Counted from the stretch's first letter, positions 10,340 to 21,583 are shown. The stretch is DNA of 64,000 bases from Ariolimax columbianus (GCA_036924085.1 JAVGWX010000002.1:91304871-91368870), one strand, 5' to 3'. Notes: generated by a model from the sequence alone, not told the origin. Program-made: numbers and translations.

Positions 10340-10905
10340 CAACTAGTTTTAACACCCTCGTATCAGAAAGTATACGGAGCACTTGATGAACATGAAGATA
10401 ATAGATATGGCCAAGAAGGTATTCAGCAACATGCGACCCATACTGACATCCAGACAGATCAATCATAAACTGAAAATGAGAATTGTCAGGTAGTATGTAC
10501 ACTTGTTGTATGAAACATGGACACCGAATAGCAAGTTGGAAAAGAGTATTCAATCCTTCGAAATGTGGGTATATGGAAGATTGGGGCTCCTTTCTTGGAA
10601 AGATAATAAAACAAATATGGAAGTAAGTTGGTGGTGAAAAGAGAATTAATAACCGAAATCAGTGTTAGACAGTTACGTTATTTTGGTCACATAACAAGGC
10701 ATACCTCCTTGTTGAAGACCATACTAGACGGTGGAAGGCAGTCGTCCAAGAGTCAGACAACGTTACAAATGGGTGGATAACATCAGGAGATGGACTGAAA
10801 AATATATGTCAGATTGCGCCATTAGGACAAGAGATAGAATACACTGGAGATCCATTGCCATCAATCGTCTGTGCGTATATGGCACTTGAGCTGAACTGAG
10901 CTGAT
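10340..10905 (+). mobile_element. LINE-R 3' part, family of 42.5 kb, copy 2
   Basis: Frames read DMAKKVFSNMRPILTSRQI, KLKMRIVR, YETWTPNSKLEKSIQSFE and RYKWVDNIRRW, interrupted by stops. They match 43110-43420 plus 44114-44330 block by block. It ends in AGCTGAACTGAGCTGA. At 10679-10680 it preserves the empty TA site that the mariner-type element occupies in the other copy. Confidence 0.85.
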
Positions 10906-11099
10906 AAACATTCATGAGACGTGAAAAGTGTACTTAATTAAGGTCTTCCACTTTCGCCCAATCTCCAACCCACGCGCGTTTTTGTCTATGCGATGAGAAA
11001 TACTTCTCAAACTAAAGAGTGCTATATTTTAACGGATCACTTTACCGTTGTCCAGTTGGTAACATCAGATCTCACATTTTCTGATATTGTGTTAACTGT

Positions 11100-11462
11100 T
11101 AATCGGGGTGATGACATAAATATGATGGTGAACATAAGGAGAAGAAGTTGATGGGGATGATGATAAATAATGATAAGAAGGAGATTATGATGATCAAAAA
11201 TAGGTGATGGTGATTATGATGAGAAGACAAAGATGACGATGATGCGGAGAAGAAGAAACAGATGATAATGGTGATGATGATCAGAAACAAGATGATGATC
11301 AGAAGAAAAATGTGACAATGATGAGAAGACAAAAGTGATGAGGATGATGGTGAGAAGAAGAGGAAGATGAAAAAGTAGATGATAATGATGATGACGATGC
11401 TGAGATGACAAAGATGATGATGATGAGAATGAGAAGAAGAAGATGATGGTGATGATCGGAAA
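11100..11462. repeat. GAT/GAA-rich low-complexity tract
   Basis: Irregular GATGATGATGAG and GAGAAGAAG runs, purine-rich on plus. Confidence 0.85.
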
Positions 11463-11467
11463 ATAAG

Positions 11468-11735
11468 GGACGGCGTGGGCTAGTGGTTAAGTGACACGAA
11501 TCACAATCCGAAGGTACTGGGCTGGGTTCGCTCCCCATCACAGCACCGGCCGTTACCCCGGGGAAGAAACCCTTAAAAAATGCAGTAGGAAACAGACCCT
11601 TACATAAAATGCAAGCTGAATTCGGATGCACTGGGCCGACAGGCGTACAATAAAAGCATAGCCAAGCTCACACCGCCTTATGGAATAGAGTAAAAAGGCG
11701 TACGCGAAAAGATAAAAGCAAACAAAACAATGGGT
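11468..11735 (+). mobile_element. SINE-V, copy 1
   Basis: Starts GGGACGGCGTGGGCTAGTGG, with an A-box-like TGGGCTAGTGGTTAAGTG and a B-box-like GGGTTCGCTCCCC, so it has a tRNA-derived head. The body includes ACCCCGGGGAAGAAACCC and it ends in an A-rich tail. Other copies lie at 13772-14029 and 41002-41265, both minus. Confidence 0.85.
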
Positions 11736-11914
11736 TGATGAGTCTCAAAAGTTGAAGAAGAAAGTGGTAATAGTGATGATAAGATAGAGACGATTGTGAT
11801 GATGATAAATATCAAATGTCCGAGATGGACCGGAATACCAGGGACATGACGAACTGCCTATGTGTTGAAAAGACTGACGTTTGTGTATCGAATTACGACC
11901 AACGAAATGCATCG

Positions 11915-12180
11915 CATGGTACACTCGGTGATCCTAAATAACAGGCTGCAACAGAGCAGACTGGCAAAGGAGAAGAGATCCAAGAAGGAAGGTTAACCCA
12001 AAAATGCCTGCTAGAGTCGGATGTGTCCGACCGAAAGGTGCAAATATCGCAGTTAAGTTGTGAACTACGACACAACGCATTCTGTTCTCTGGACAACATT
12101 CTGCTACTTGCAAAGCCCTTTTCATGACTTGGTAGCGGGAGGTTGAGAATTAACGAAGAAGAAGAAGAAGAAGAAGAAGC
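11915..12180 (+). mobile_element. SINE-GAA
   Basis: Contains GGTGATCCTAAATAACAGGC, ATGCCTGCTAGAGTCGGATG and a (GAA)8 tail. It lacks the 5' 33-bp region. Confidence 0.9.
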
Positions 12181-12475
12181 ATCACATGACGATGATACGC
12201 TGTTATTAAAACCAAATGTCACGCGAATCAGGTCAACAATGAGCAGCTGGGTCTGCGCATTTTGTCCCAACTGATAACAGTGGAATACACCATGGATCGG
12301 TTACCGCAATTATGTAAGTGAAAAGTTAGATACGATATCTGCTGGCCTTCAATGAACAAAAATTCAGACGTGTAACAATTAAGTTTCTTCTTGCGTGTAA
12401 CAGGTGCGGGTTATAATTGTCATCTGTTAGAAAAACAGCGCGTTGTAAAATATTGTACAATTAGGATGTCATCAA
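12181..12475. other. unassigned, with a short dispersed motif
   Basis: About 57 bp at 12349-12405 (from CAATGAACAAA to ACAGGTG) resembles 15133-15190, suggesting another dispersed repeat family. Otherwise nothing is recognised. Confidence 0.4.
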
Positions 12476-12479
12476 TTTT

Positions 12480-13125
12480 TTGTTTATCAAATTCCCTTAT
12501 GTGAAGCGTATAACCAAATTGAAGATTTATGCAGTAGTCGCTATGCTAATTCATCTATACGCCTGTGAGATCTGGACTGAAATTGATCACTTCCACCTGG
12601 GCTGCATTAGGAAACTGCTGAACCTCAAGTGGCAAGATATGATCACAAATCTAGAAGTTCTTTCGCGGACTTGCATGACAAGCATCCACACAACTCTGTA
12701 CAAATCGCAGCTTAGATGGACTGTCCATGTTGTCCGCATGTCAGATGAGCTGTATCCAAACAAAATATTATATGGCGATCTTGATTCAAGCAAGCGAGCT
12801 CGAGGTGGCCAAATAAAGCGTTACAAAGATACTCTGCAAGTCTCAATGGAGAACTTTGACATTGACCTTGATAGTTCGGAGAACAATGCTGCTGGTTGCT
12901 CTGCCTTGCGTAGTAAAATCTTTGCTGGCACGACACGTTTGGAGCAGACAAGAATCAAGTAAGCTGCACTGAGACGAGCGACACGAGAGGCAAGAGACGA
13001 GTTGTCTCCGTCTGACGGCCAGACATAGTTTCTCTGCTCTCAGTGTGACAGACGCTTTCGGACTCGGATTGGTTTGATCAGCCACCTACGAACCCACTCC
13101 AGGATTGATAGGTGACAGTGTGGTC
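12480..13125 (+). mobile_element. LINE-R C-terminus with C2H2-like tail
   Basis: A 160-codon open frame reads LKIYAVVAMLIHLYACEIW, FHLGCIRKLLNLKWQDMI, LYKSQLRWTVHVVRMSD and KRARGGQIKRYKDTLQVS. These are the YG-x-E-x-W, LR-x-I-L, RW-x-G-H-V-x-R-M and GG-x-x-K-R-Y-K-D blocks of RTE-like proteins. After a shift, a terminal finger CSQCDRRFRTRIGLISHLRT follows. The copy lacks the RT catalytic part, so it is 5'-truncated, but this tail is fairly well kept. Confidence 0.8.
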
Positions 13126-13344
13126 CTCTTCAAAAACGATGGACAAAAGAATTTGATGTCCGTTGAGCATGGTGTAAAGAGAAGGAGCTGGTGTTGGAAA
13201 GGACACACGTTAAGAAAAACAAATGATAGAATTACAACAGTCTCTGTTCTGGAATTCTCATGGTAAGAGAAGTATAGGCTGATCTAAATACTAACGTAGA
13301 AAAGATCTAACGACCAACGAAATGAGATAAGGAAGGCATGAACA

Positions 13345-13404
13345 GAGACGGACAAGATTGAACAAGACAAGATTGAACAAGACAAGATTGAACAAGACAA
13401 GATT
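13345..13404. repeat. 15-bp tandem repeat, 4 units
   Basis: GACAAGATTGAACAA repeated with little change. Confidence 0.9.
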
Positions 13405-13439
13405 GCTGGCATGCACTTGTTGAATTCTTATACTCTGCA

Positions 13440-14335
13440 TGGAGTTCAAATGTTTTTTAATTGGATACTTCGTATTCGTACGTTTTCAGAGGTCAGCTTG
13501 AATGTCTCTGAAGAAAACAGTGGTCCGCATGAGGTCATCGGTACTCCATAGAGCTTGTCTTGGATTGGGACGAGGGATGGCCAAATGTGTCTTCTCTGTA
13601 ACTCGTATGTTGGACACTTCTGCAGCTTAGGTTCAGCAATCAAGTAATCAGTACATCAGGCACATTCATTGGTATGTTCTAATTTGAACTTGTTGAATAG
13701 ATAGTATCGTAGCCTGTTGTGGCCTGGGCGGAGTCTGACAATCACCACCTGATCGGCCCTGTTGAGCTTGTTGTTTGTTTTTTGTTGTTTTGCGTTCACC
13801 TTATTTCTCAATTCCTCAAGGCGGTGTGCGTTGCACTACAGTTTTTATTTTGCGCCTGTCGGCCCAGTGCATCCGACTTCGGCATGCATGTCATGTAAGG
13901 ATCTGCTTCCTCCTGCATTTTCTAAGGGTTAGCTTCCCCGGGATAACGGCTGGTGCTTTGATGGGGAACGAACCCAACACCTTCTGGTTGTGAGCCGTGT
14001 CACTTAACCACTAGCCCATGCCGTCCCCTTTGAGCTTGTATTAACCGTCATTTTGTTGTTGTCTTGGATGCTCCGCTAACCTCGTGTTCTTGTATCTGCA
14101 CATAATAAACCTGCCGGCCTCTTCATAAGTCTTACATATATTAAGTTTAGAAATGTTCTAACGTCTCTTGCCAGTATGTCAACTTCTTGATTGCTAAGAA
14201 TATTGCTATGACATGGGATCCCCTGAATCACCACTTTTCTGAATCGGAAAAACAGTTTAGGAAGTATCGCCCAGAGTTCTTTTAGATTTAAATTTTGGTC
14301 GGCTTCCAAAGGCTGCCACCACAACTAGTGTGTCT
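13440..14335 (-). mobile_element. LINE-H RNase H and C-terminus, split by SINE-V
   Basis: The minus strand gives VVIQGIPCHSNILSNQEVDILARD (RNase H His...Asn-x-E-x-Asp block, shown in the order read), then after the SINE DQVVIVRLRPGHNRL, and finally KCPTYELQRRHIWPS and KLYG. Order and spacing match the copy at 20540-21083. Stops and frameshifts are present. The insertion of SINE-V (13772-14029) is younger than this copy. Confidence 0.8.
13772..14029 (-). mobile_element. SINE-V, copy 2, nested in LINE-H
   Basis: Reverse orientation, tail at low coordinates. Flanked by a 10-bp direct repeat TTGAGCTTGT at 13762-13771 and 14030-14039, the target-site duplication. The tRNA head (GGGGACGGCATGGGCTAGTGG read on minus) is retained. 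Confidence 0.9.
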
Positions 14336-14390
14336 GTGAGAAGTACCACGTGTTTCTCTGTGTTTTCACCATAAGGAATCAAGATGCTAT

Positions 14391-14715
14391 GCTGTGTATG
14401 AGCTGCAGAGAGCACGCCAGTGAACCAGAGCTATCAAAACCCTTCTACATCTCCACGCGGTGATCCTGTGTAACACGCTGCAACAGAGTAGACTGGCTAA
14501 GGAATCGGGAAAGAAGATGGAAGGCTAACCTGATACTAAAAAATGCCTGCTAAAGCCGGATGTTTTTCGGACCGAAAGGTGCAAATATCGCAGTCAAGCT
14601 GCAAACTACGACACAACGCATTCCGTTATCCGGACAACATCCTGGTACTTGCAAAGCCCTGTTCAGAACTTGGTAGCGGGGGTTTGAGGAAGAACGAAGA
14701 AAAAGGAGATTCATA
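14391..14715 (+). mobile_element. SINE-GAA, long copy
   Basis: Includes the 5' part (TGAGCTGCAGAGAGCACGCC, ACCAGAGCT), the middle CCACGCGGTGATCCTGTGTA and the 3' core through GAACGAAGAAAAAGGAG. One of the longer copies. Confidence 0.85.
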
Positions 14716-15719
14716 ATAAATATTTGTTCTGCAGCTTTCAATGTCTCTCCCGTCACTTGAAAATTTACCGCCGACTGGAAATTTGATTTGATAAATATCA
14801 ATAATTTGTATTGGTTGATTAACGGATTATAGTTTGTAAAGAGTGGGGTATCCTTTCCAATGCCCAACCCTCCATTCTTGCGTTGTACGCTACACTTTTA
14901 CTATTCTTTGCCTAGTTTAGTTCTCGGCAACACAGATACGAGCCCACTGATTTCAATTATTGCCGCAAAGAGATTTTGATCGCTGACGCCACGAGGCGTG
15001 ACAGGTTATTGTGACGCTGAAACACTTGCCACTCCCGTATCTATAAATTCAGTTTTCAAAGGACGCAACTGGGGTTTGGTTGCAGCTAGTATCTGTGTGT
15101 GCAAATTTAGCTTGAATAAACTGCAAGTCTACATTGAACAAAGCTTCAGATGCGTAACAATTAGGTAATTTAACACTAGCGACAGGTGTCTCCTACAATT
15201 GGACTATTTTTCAGTCCATGTGTTGTATTTCAATTTGCAGTTTGAAATGTATTTTGTGCTATATTTTACAGTTGGACTCCAACAGCTTGGCGTTTCCGAC
15301 CGGCATATCGGCTTTCGGAAAATCTGTTTTATTTGTTTTTATATAGTCTGGTCTTTTACTGTCCCCATCATATCTGCAAGGAAGCAGGTGGTTTGAAATT
15401 AGTTTTCTTTCTCCAAGATGAGCAAATGTTTCATCAAAAAACATAAATCAACATATAATAAATTGAGGTCTTGAAAATATCTGGACAAGCAGGACAAAGC
15501 AATATCTTCCTTGCAAAGGAGCAAATCAAACAGGTGAAAGATTTCACATGCTTCAGGAGCGCGTTATTGGCAGATGTGAAAATCACAGGGAAAATATAAA
15601 CAAAATTAATGCAATAAGGCAAATCAGATCATTGGCCAATTAACACCAATATTTAATTGCAAGCACTTGACAATAACTAACAAAAGAGATTTTATGCAAT
15701 ACGATTTTCGGCTCGACAC
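14716..15719. other. unassigned stretch
   Basis: AT-rich sequence. The only recognised item is the short motif at 15133-15190 shared with 12349-12405. Confidence 0.45.
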
Positions 15720-16095
15720 TACACTCCAGCCTCCACCACAGTCATACCCATGCATTCCTTGAAATCTTGGTGCCAACGTCTTCTTGGTCTACCCCTTCCT
15801 CTTTTGCCTGGCACCATACCTTCCATCACTGTTCTCTCAAGACCGTTGTGTCTCTTGATGTGACTTTACATTTTCTGGCCAAAATGGAATTGATAAACCA
15901 GTTTTCCTGTATGTTCTACTCTTGTCGAATGTTTATATTTGTCTTTTTCTCCGTCCAGGATATTCTGATGACCTTTCTGTAACATTTCGACTCGAAGGAT
16001 ACAATTATTTGTCTAGAAGCTTTCATAATCGTCCATGATTCGCAGCCATATGCTGCATAGGAAAAACACAGGCTCTCAAGACTTTCACTATAGTC
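15720..16095 (-). mobile_element. LINE-R C-terminal fragment
   Basis: The minus strand reads YGCESWTIMKASRQIIVSFE, CYRKVIRISWTEKKTNINIR and, in another frame, KRKGRPRRRWHQDFKECMG. Typical RTE-like C-terminal blocks in the expected order. Frameshifted and truncated. Confidence 0.75.
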
Positions 16096-16111
16096 GTTTT
16101 GTTGGTGCTCT

Positions 16112-16136
16112 CCCCCCCCCCCCCCCCCCCCCCCCC
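16112..16136. repeat. C25 homopolymer
   Basis: Twenty-five consecutive C on plus, between two oppositely oriented LINE-R fragments. Confidence 0.95.
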
Positions 16137-16139
16137 AAC

Positions 16140-16270
16140 AAGAAATTTTATTTGGATTCAAGGCCAAAGGCCGACCACGAAAAAGATGGCTTACGGAAAT
16201 ACATGAGAAGGTGAACGAAGTCATTGACGTCGAATGATGGAAGTAGAACGAAGAAGCGGAAGAAGAAGAT
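16140..16270 (+). mobile_element. LINE-R GRPR fragment
   Basis: Reads KAKGRPRKRWLTEIHEKVNE then a stop. Only this C-terminal block remains, followed by GAA-type sequence. Confidence 0.6.
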
Positions 16271-16287
16271 GTGCGTGATAACTGGTA

Positions 16288-16725
16288 ATGTCTTTTTCTG
16301 CTTCTTCTTTTTCTTCTTCTTCTTCTTCTTCTTCTTCTTCTTCTTCTTCTTCTTCTTCTTCTCCTTCTTCTTCGTTCGTTTGTTTTCAATCACCAGCTAC
16401 CAAACCCTGAAAATGGCTTTACAAGTAGCAGGATGTAGTCCAGGGAACGGATTGCGTTGTGTTGTAGTTTGCAGCTTGAATGCGATATTTGCCCCTTCCG
16501 GTCTGACTCATCTGACTTCAACATACATTTGTGAGTATATGGTTAGCGTTCCCTTTTCGATCCCTACTCATTTGCCAGTCTGCTCAGTGGAAGCCTTTCA
16601 TATAGGAGGTGTAGAAAGGTCTTGGCAGCTCTGGTTCCCTGGTTGTGACGCTAGCAGTCAGCTATGGTTCGCTGAACATCTGCAGTTTATGCTCTGCTCA
16701 GCATCTTGATCCCGTGAGTTTCACC
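16288..16725 (-). mobile_element. SINE-GAA, full-length-like, with (TTC)n
   Basis: Minus-strand copy. The tail is (TTC)n on plus at 16304-16372, and the 5' end is CATCTTGATCCCG at about 16706-16718, complementary to the GGGATCAAGATGC start. Tail length exceeds 65 bp. Confidence 0.9.
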
Positions 16726-16759
16726 TCCACGAGTTATCTTCCGTTTTCTTTCTCCGGAT

Positions 16760-17245
16760 TGAACTGCGTTTCAAGATGCGACAGGAAACTCCCAGGTAAT
16801 GAAGAAATAGAATGACTTTGCCAAAGAGGGAAAAATACTGCAAACAAAGGGACACAACAACAACACAATACGAGACAAAACCAATTATCAAAGCCACGTG
16901 TAGTTCAAAATGGAAAAAGAGACCATATTGACATATAGAAAATGGCGCCTTGCAGAAACTCTCACGACAAGATGAGGTGATCATCTTCCGGCTGCGCACA
17001 GGACATACCAGACCGAGATGTCGTTTTTATTACAAATTTCAAGATTGGCACTACGGACCTTTACACCTGTGACACAGGGCCGATGACAGTGTTTGCAGTC
17101 CTGCCCGTCATAAACTAATGAAAGTAGTAACACATGGCGGCAACCAAAGTTCAATGAAAAACTGCATGAAACTGTACATAGCATTGAGTCGACTGCGACA
17201 TTTGTTAGAGTCATTTCATCTCGCATACTGAACCCAGCCAACTCA
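16760..17245 (+). mobile_element. LINE-H RNase H end and C-terminus
   Basis: Frames read a GNEEIE segment (RNase H GNEEAD with changes), AKTIIKATCSSKWKK, VIIFRLRTGHTRPR and FKIGTTDLYTCDTGPMTV, matching the LINE-H order. Several frameshifts and stops; the terminal His/Cys half is decayed. Confidence 0.75.
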
Positions 17246-18495
17246 ATCTTAGTTGTTGTGTTATTTTCAATAATTCACCTACCTCTGGGATAACACTGTT
17301 ATTATATCTTTTTTCTGTCCAACATTTCGTTGCTTTAATGTTGGTGAATATCTTGGTTTTATGTATGTTCACGTATAGACCTTATTTTTCACTGCATCGC
17401 TTCACAGGCACGATTATCTGTTCTAGTTTCATTAACAACGCCCTTTTTAAAAGCTATAACAATGTGTTATCAGCATATCAGTGGTCTGGTATTTCATTTC
17501 GAAACAAAAACAACCCAGATAAATAACACTGAAGTAATAAAAGAAATATAATGACTAAGTTAACCAACAGCTCCTGAAAGAGATGAACACATTCCAATGA
17601 CGTGTCTTCAGTATCTATGACGTAAAGCACACATATACGAGCAACGAATATAAACAAATATTACAATATTAGATCCGCAGATTGTCGATAAAAAAGTAAA
17701 TGGAAGATTTTAAAATGAAATATGAACTCTGAGAAATTATAATCTGGTAAACCTAGTGACGAATATATATCAATATAAATATATATAATATAATATATAT
17801 CCTCAATATAAAAATAAAAGACAGATTTAAGAAATCAATAAAAAGATTTTCAGCTGTGATGCACATGCATTTAATAAAAACATGTCAAGTCTGTTCCAGC
17901 TATCTCCGCGGAATACTTGTTTCTTTCATGTTTTTATTTTCCATGTTTTCTCTCCATTGTCCCATTCTGCTCCACTTGCCCTGGAGATTCCAGAACAGGT
18001 ACACACTATCAGCTGGTGTCATAGTATTTAAATTACTCGGGCGTCTGCACGTGCTTCCTCTTGGGTTTCCTCGTGTTAGTTAGTTTGTTTCCAGCAGTCC
18101 ATTTTCCACCTATTGCAGCCTGGTCACCCACTGTCAGGCGCGGACCTTGATGACCGAGACGTCGCCCGAGCTCGTTTGTAAAACTTTTAAATGTACTTCC
18201 CATACTTTGGTATTGTCGGGCTGATGAGTCTGTGGATTTTCTTCCCACCCAAGGAAGGAGCCAGAAACGTACTGTCTTCATTGAGTAATTGAGTGGGTGC
18301 ATTAGCAACGCTCCAAAGTACTGAAGCCACGGTTAGGGTTCAGTGTGCTCATTCCCCGCTACTGGTTAGGCAGAGTTCTTCTAGGCTCTTGACCTGTGAC
18401 CAAAAGTTCTAGACAATTCATGGGTCACTAAATGGCATTGGGCCAGAGGGCAGGAGCCCATAGGCCACTGGATCAATAACAAAAAAACCAACCAA
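17246..18495. other. unassigned stretch
   Basis: AT-rich (TATA-rich near 17765-17800), then more balanced sequence. No recognised family. Confidence 0.45.
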
Positions 18496-18497
18496 CC

Positions 18498-19095
18498 AAC
18501 TGGAGTGGCAGAGCGGAAGAGCAATCGCTTGTCAGTGTAAAGATATTTTAATGCATTACCGTTATCGACATGATCCAGTCCAGCGTTTCCAAACCGCCTG
18601 TCACGGACCGCTGCCGGTCTATATAAATGTCCTGTCGGTCTATGTAAATGTCCTTTTGGTCAGCCAAAAAAGAATATTACCGCTGTTGTCTATTTACTGC
18701 TCGAATACTGGTTATTTTAAATAGCTATATAATTTTCATTTTATATTATTAGATTTAACAATAAATACACCAAATACTATGTAAATAATTCGATTGTTTT
18801 ATTTTCTTTTTCTGCGTGACCGATACGCGAACAATTTGTTATATTTTCGCCTATCGGCGAACAATTTTTTCAATTTTTTTCAGCATGCCCACGAGTGTAA
18901 GAGGTTCTGAAACACTGATCTAGTCGACCCAGCTGTAAATCGAAAACTGGTTTACTGTTAGAAAAAGAACAGCATCGAGGAAAGGAATAGTCCACCCCAC
19001 CTCACACAAATTTGAGGCGGCTAGTACAATGAAGTCTCTAACACTTAATCCATGACAGCAGTGTCTGCTATGAGACAGCTTATAACTTATCTTTA
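18498..19095 (+). mobile_element. SINE-70 copy split by hAT MITE
   Basis: Left part has an A-box-like TGGCAGAGCGGAAGAGCAA. The right part resumes GTCGACCCAGCTGTAAATC and continues through AAGTCTCTAACACTTAATCC and GTGTCTGCTATGAGAC, the body and tail seen on minus at 24062-24315 and 54735-54995. The 337-bp interruption is described separately. Confidence 0.75.
18581..18917. mobile_element. hAT-type MITE, 337 bp
   Basis: Ends are imperfect inverted repeats (CAGCGTTTCCAAACC... and ...GGTTCTGAAACACTG), with an 8-bp target duplication ATCCAGTC (18573-18580) / ATCTAGTC (18918-18925) that differs by one base. CAG-ended TIRs with 8-bp duplications are the hAT signature. No coding capacity. Confidence 0.85.
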
Positions 19096-19345
19096 GCTTG
19101 AACTTTGGGGTCTGTGGCCTAAGGGTTGCGAGGTTGGTTCACAAAACCAACGTACAAGGTTCAAATTACGTCGCACGCCATTTGATAGACCGCATGCCGA
19201 GTGTGTGGCCGCTTCTCCCAATCTACCCAGCTGTAAATCGGTCCCAGATGAACTCAGGAGACATATTCGAGTCACTCTAGAGGCTACGGAGTTCGTTCTC
19301 TATGGTCGACACTTTCAGCACTGAAAGGGACTTAGCACTTGTGGG
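19095..19345 (+). mobile_element. tRNA-headed SINE, separate family
   Basis: A-box-like GTCTGTGGCCTAAGGGTTGC and B-box-like AAGGTTCAAATTACG are spaced as in a tRNA-derived promoter. Body includes CTACCCAGCTGTAAATCGG. The 3' boundary is uncertain. Confidence 0.6.
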
Positions 19346-19357
19346 CGCATCCAGGTG

Positions 19358-19689
19358 CAAAGAAGATGGTTCAGGTGCCATTCTAACAAACTACAGGAGC
19401 GTACTCCAAGCCATCGCAAGCCTCAAATAAGGATGACTCTCACAAAGATGGTTCAGGAGCCATTTTAACAAACTAAAAGAGCGTACTCCAAGCCATCGCA
19501 AGCCTCAAACAAGGATGACTCTCACAAAGATGGTTCAGGAGCCATTCTAACAAACTACAGGAGCGTACTCCAAGCCATCGCAAGCCTCAAACAAGGATGA
19601 CTCTCACAAAGATGGTTCAGGAGCCATACTAACAAACTACAGGAGCGTACTCCAAGCCATCGCAAGCCTCAAACAAGGATGACTCTCAC
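19358..19689 (+). repeat. 82-bp tandem duplication, 4 units, inside RNase H code
   Basis: Each unit has GATGGTTCAGGAGCCATTCT and ends AAACAAGGATGACTCTCA. One frame of a unit reads NYRSVLQAIASLKQG, the TD-x-x-S-V-L-x-A block of LINE RNase H domains. As 82 is not a multiple of three, each unit shifts the frame. Confidence 0.9.
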
Positions 19690-20100
19690 ATGAACATTTT
19701 TTTTACATTGGATTGCTGTCCCAGAAAAAAAAAGTTAGTCTCACGATGAATTTTGGCCTACTGTGGGATTCTTGGAAACGAGAAAGCAGATGAACTCGCA
19801 AAAGCCGACAGTGGCGGTACGCAGACTCGTCCAACTACACCGATATAAAGAAGCAAAGACACTCATCAAACAACCCATGTAAACGGAATGGAGAGATAAG
19901 CACAAAGAATTCAATTCAGAATACGGCAGCAGAGACCTACTTGGCAAAGTAAGGCAGGCAAAGATCATCAGACTCAGAACGGGACATTGCAAAGTCAAAG
20001 TCCACCTCCACAGAACGGGTCTTAAAGACACCGACATATGTGAATGCGGAGCACCCAAGAAAACACCAGAATAGATCATTCAGGGCTGCCCCCCTTATGT
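19690..20100 (+). mobile_element. RNase H-bearing LINE C-terminal remnant
   Basis: Continues the domain begun by the 82-bp units: GILGNEKADELAKADSG, then KIIRLRTGHCKVKVHLHRTG and ICECGAPKKTPE with a Cys-x-Cys...Cys ending. Several stops. A different family from LINE-H by sequence but with the same domain order. Confidence 0.8.
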
Positions 20101-20404
20101 AGACCCAAAAAAAAGACGCAGTCTTTTCCGAGGAAGCGGCCATGCTCGAAAAGAATGTTGGAGACCGGCGAAGACGTGAAACGCAGTCTCCTTCGTGAAC
20201 CTCACGGGACTAGAAGCATAGCATCGATTGATCGAATAATGATAAGAAGAAGAAAAAGAAAAAGAAGGTTCTATTACCCATTTTCCATTAACCAATTATG
20301 TGGACATACAATATTTTGAGACAGATGTCTGGAAAACCAACAGATTGAAAGAAAAGACAATGATAAACGTAATATAACGAACACACATAACAATAACCTT
20401 ATCA

Positions 20405-21570
20405 AAATGGAGAATAACCTGGAACCTGAACTGACAAGACGTCGCCGCGCGGGTTGGGCAGCCTTCTCGTCTATTAACACCGTCCAGGACAGTTGTCATG
20501 ACCAAAACCTTCGATCATCTCTCTTTAATTCCACTGTACGTGTGTTCCATCCCACTGTAACATCCAAGGCAACGAAGAGGCAGACAGACTGGCAAAGGAA
20601 GGTGCAAGACTACCACAACCAGATTCTAGTGTGACCTACGAAGAGTCCAAAAGGGTTATTAGGGCCAGATACATGGCCAAATGGGAAACAGAACATAATG
20701 GCTACACACAAAATGATGCCGATTACCAGTTGAACAGAAGAGAGCAGGTCGTGGTCTTCAGATTCTGCACAGGCCACAACAGACTGAGGTACCATCTATT
20801 CAATAAACTGAAGATAGGTGGTACTGACGATTGCACCTGTGGTACCGGGAAAATGACCGCTGAACATCTGCTGCAAAATTGCCCGACGTACGAGGACCAG
20901 AGAAGGCACATGTGGCCATCACCAGTGCCAACATTAGACAAGCTCTATGGCAGTGTCGACAGCCTCAGGATGACAGCTGCTTTCTTCGAACAAATTAAAG
21001 TTGACGTCTGACAGCGTACGAAGAAGAAAACGAAGAAGAAGAAGAAGAAGAAGAAGAAGAAGAAGAAGAAGAAGAAGAGGAAGAATTCCACTGTACTCCC
21101 TGCAATGTGCTACAGTGCTGAGACGTGAACACTAACAAAATCACTGTAGTACAAATTGAGAACGATCCAGGCCTACCTTGAGATACGCTTGGTTGGAAAC
21201 CAACGTATGCAAGCTCTCCACAATCCTGACATAAAACGATTGTCCCTGGGGAAGGATGCGGTATTCCATGCAGACAAGGAAAAACATAGATAGACAGGTC
21301 ACATGTTACAACGAAACGATAGTCTATGGAGCACAGCGACAGCAGTCTGGTACCCCCGTGGTAAGAAGTGACCGATGTGAAGACCTACAATGCGTAAGCC
21401 AGACCCCCTTGATGTACGCTGCAAAATCGGAGATATCTCTAGAGGAGTACTTACTACACACGACTTCCATGGTACAAGACAGGGTCCACTGGAGATGAAG
21501 ATGGCACCAGCAGCCGCACTGAGGGACGGGTCATCAAGATCAAGATCAGGACATAAAATTACAGCTAGTA
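20405..21570 (+). mobile_element. LINE-R remnant split by LINE-H
   Basis: Left part (20407-20539) reads ELTRRRRAGWAAFSSI and LRSSLFNSTV. The right part resumes at 21084 with NSTVLPAMCYSAET and later NDSLWSTATAVWYPRGKK, the block also seen at 29.28 kb. The element lost continuity by a 544-bp LINE-H insertion. RT palm not present; stops in the right part. Confidence 0.8.
20540..21083 (+). mobile_element. LINE-H, 5'-truncated insertion with (GAA)n tail
   Basis: Opens directly in RNase H (PSHCNIQGNEEADRLAKEG) and stays open to the stop at 21011 through TYEESKRVIRARYMAKW, QVVVFRFCTGHNRLRYH and a terminal Cys-x-Cys-x7-His-x4-Cys motif (CTCGTGKMTAEHLLQNC), ending LYGSVDSLRMTAAFFEQIKV. The 3' end is GTCTGACAGCGTACGAAGAA plus (GAA)n. 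Flanked by a perfect 13-bp duplication AATTCCACTGTAC (20527-20539 and 21084-21096). The intact frame suggests a fairly recent insertion. About 155 codons remain, all C-terminal. Confidence 0.92.
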
Positions 21571-21583
21571 ACATGAATTATTT

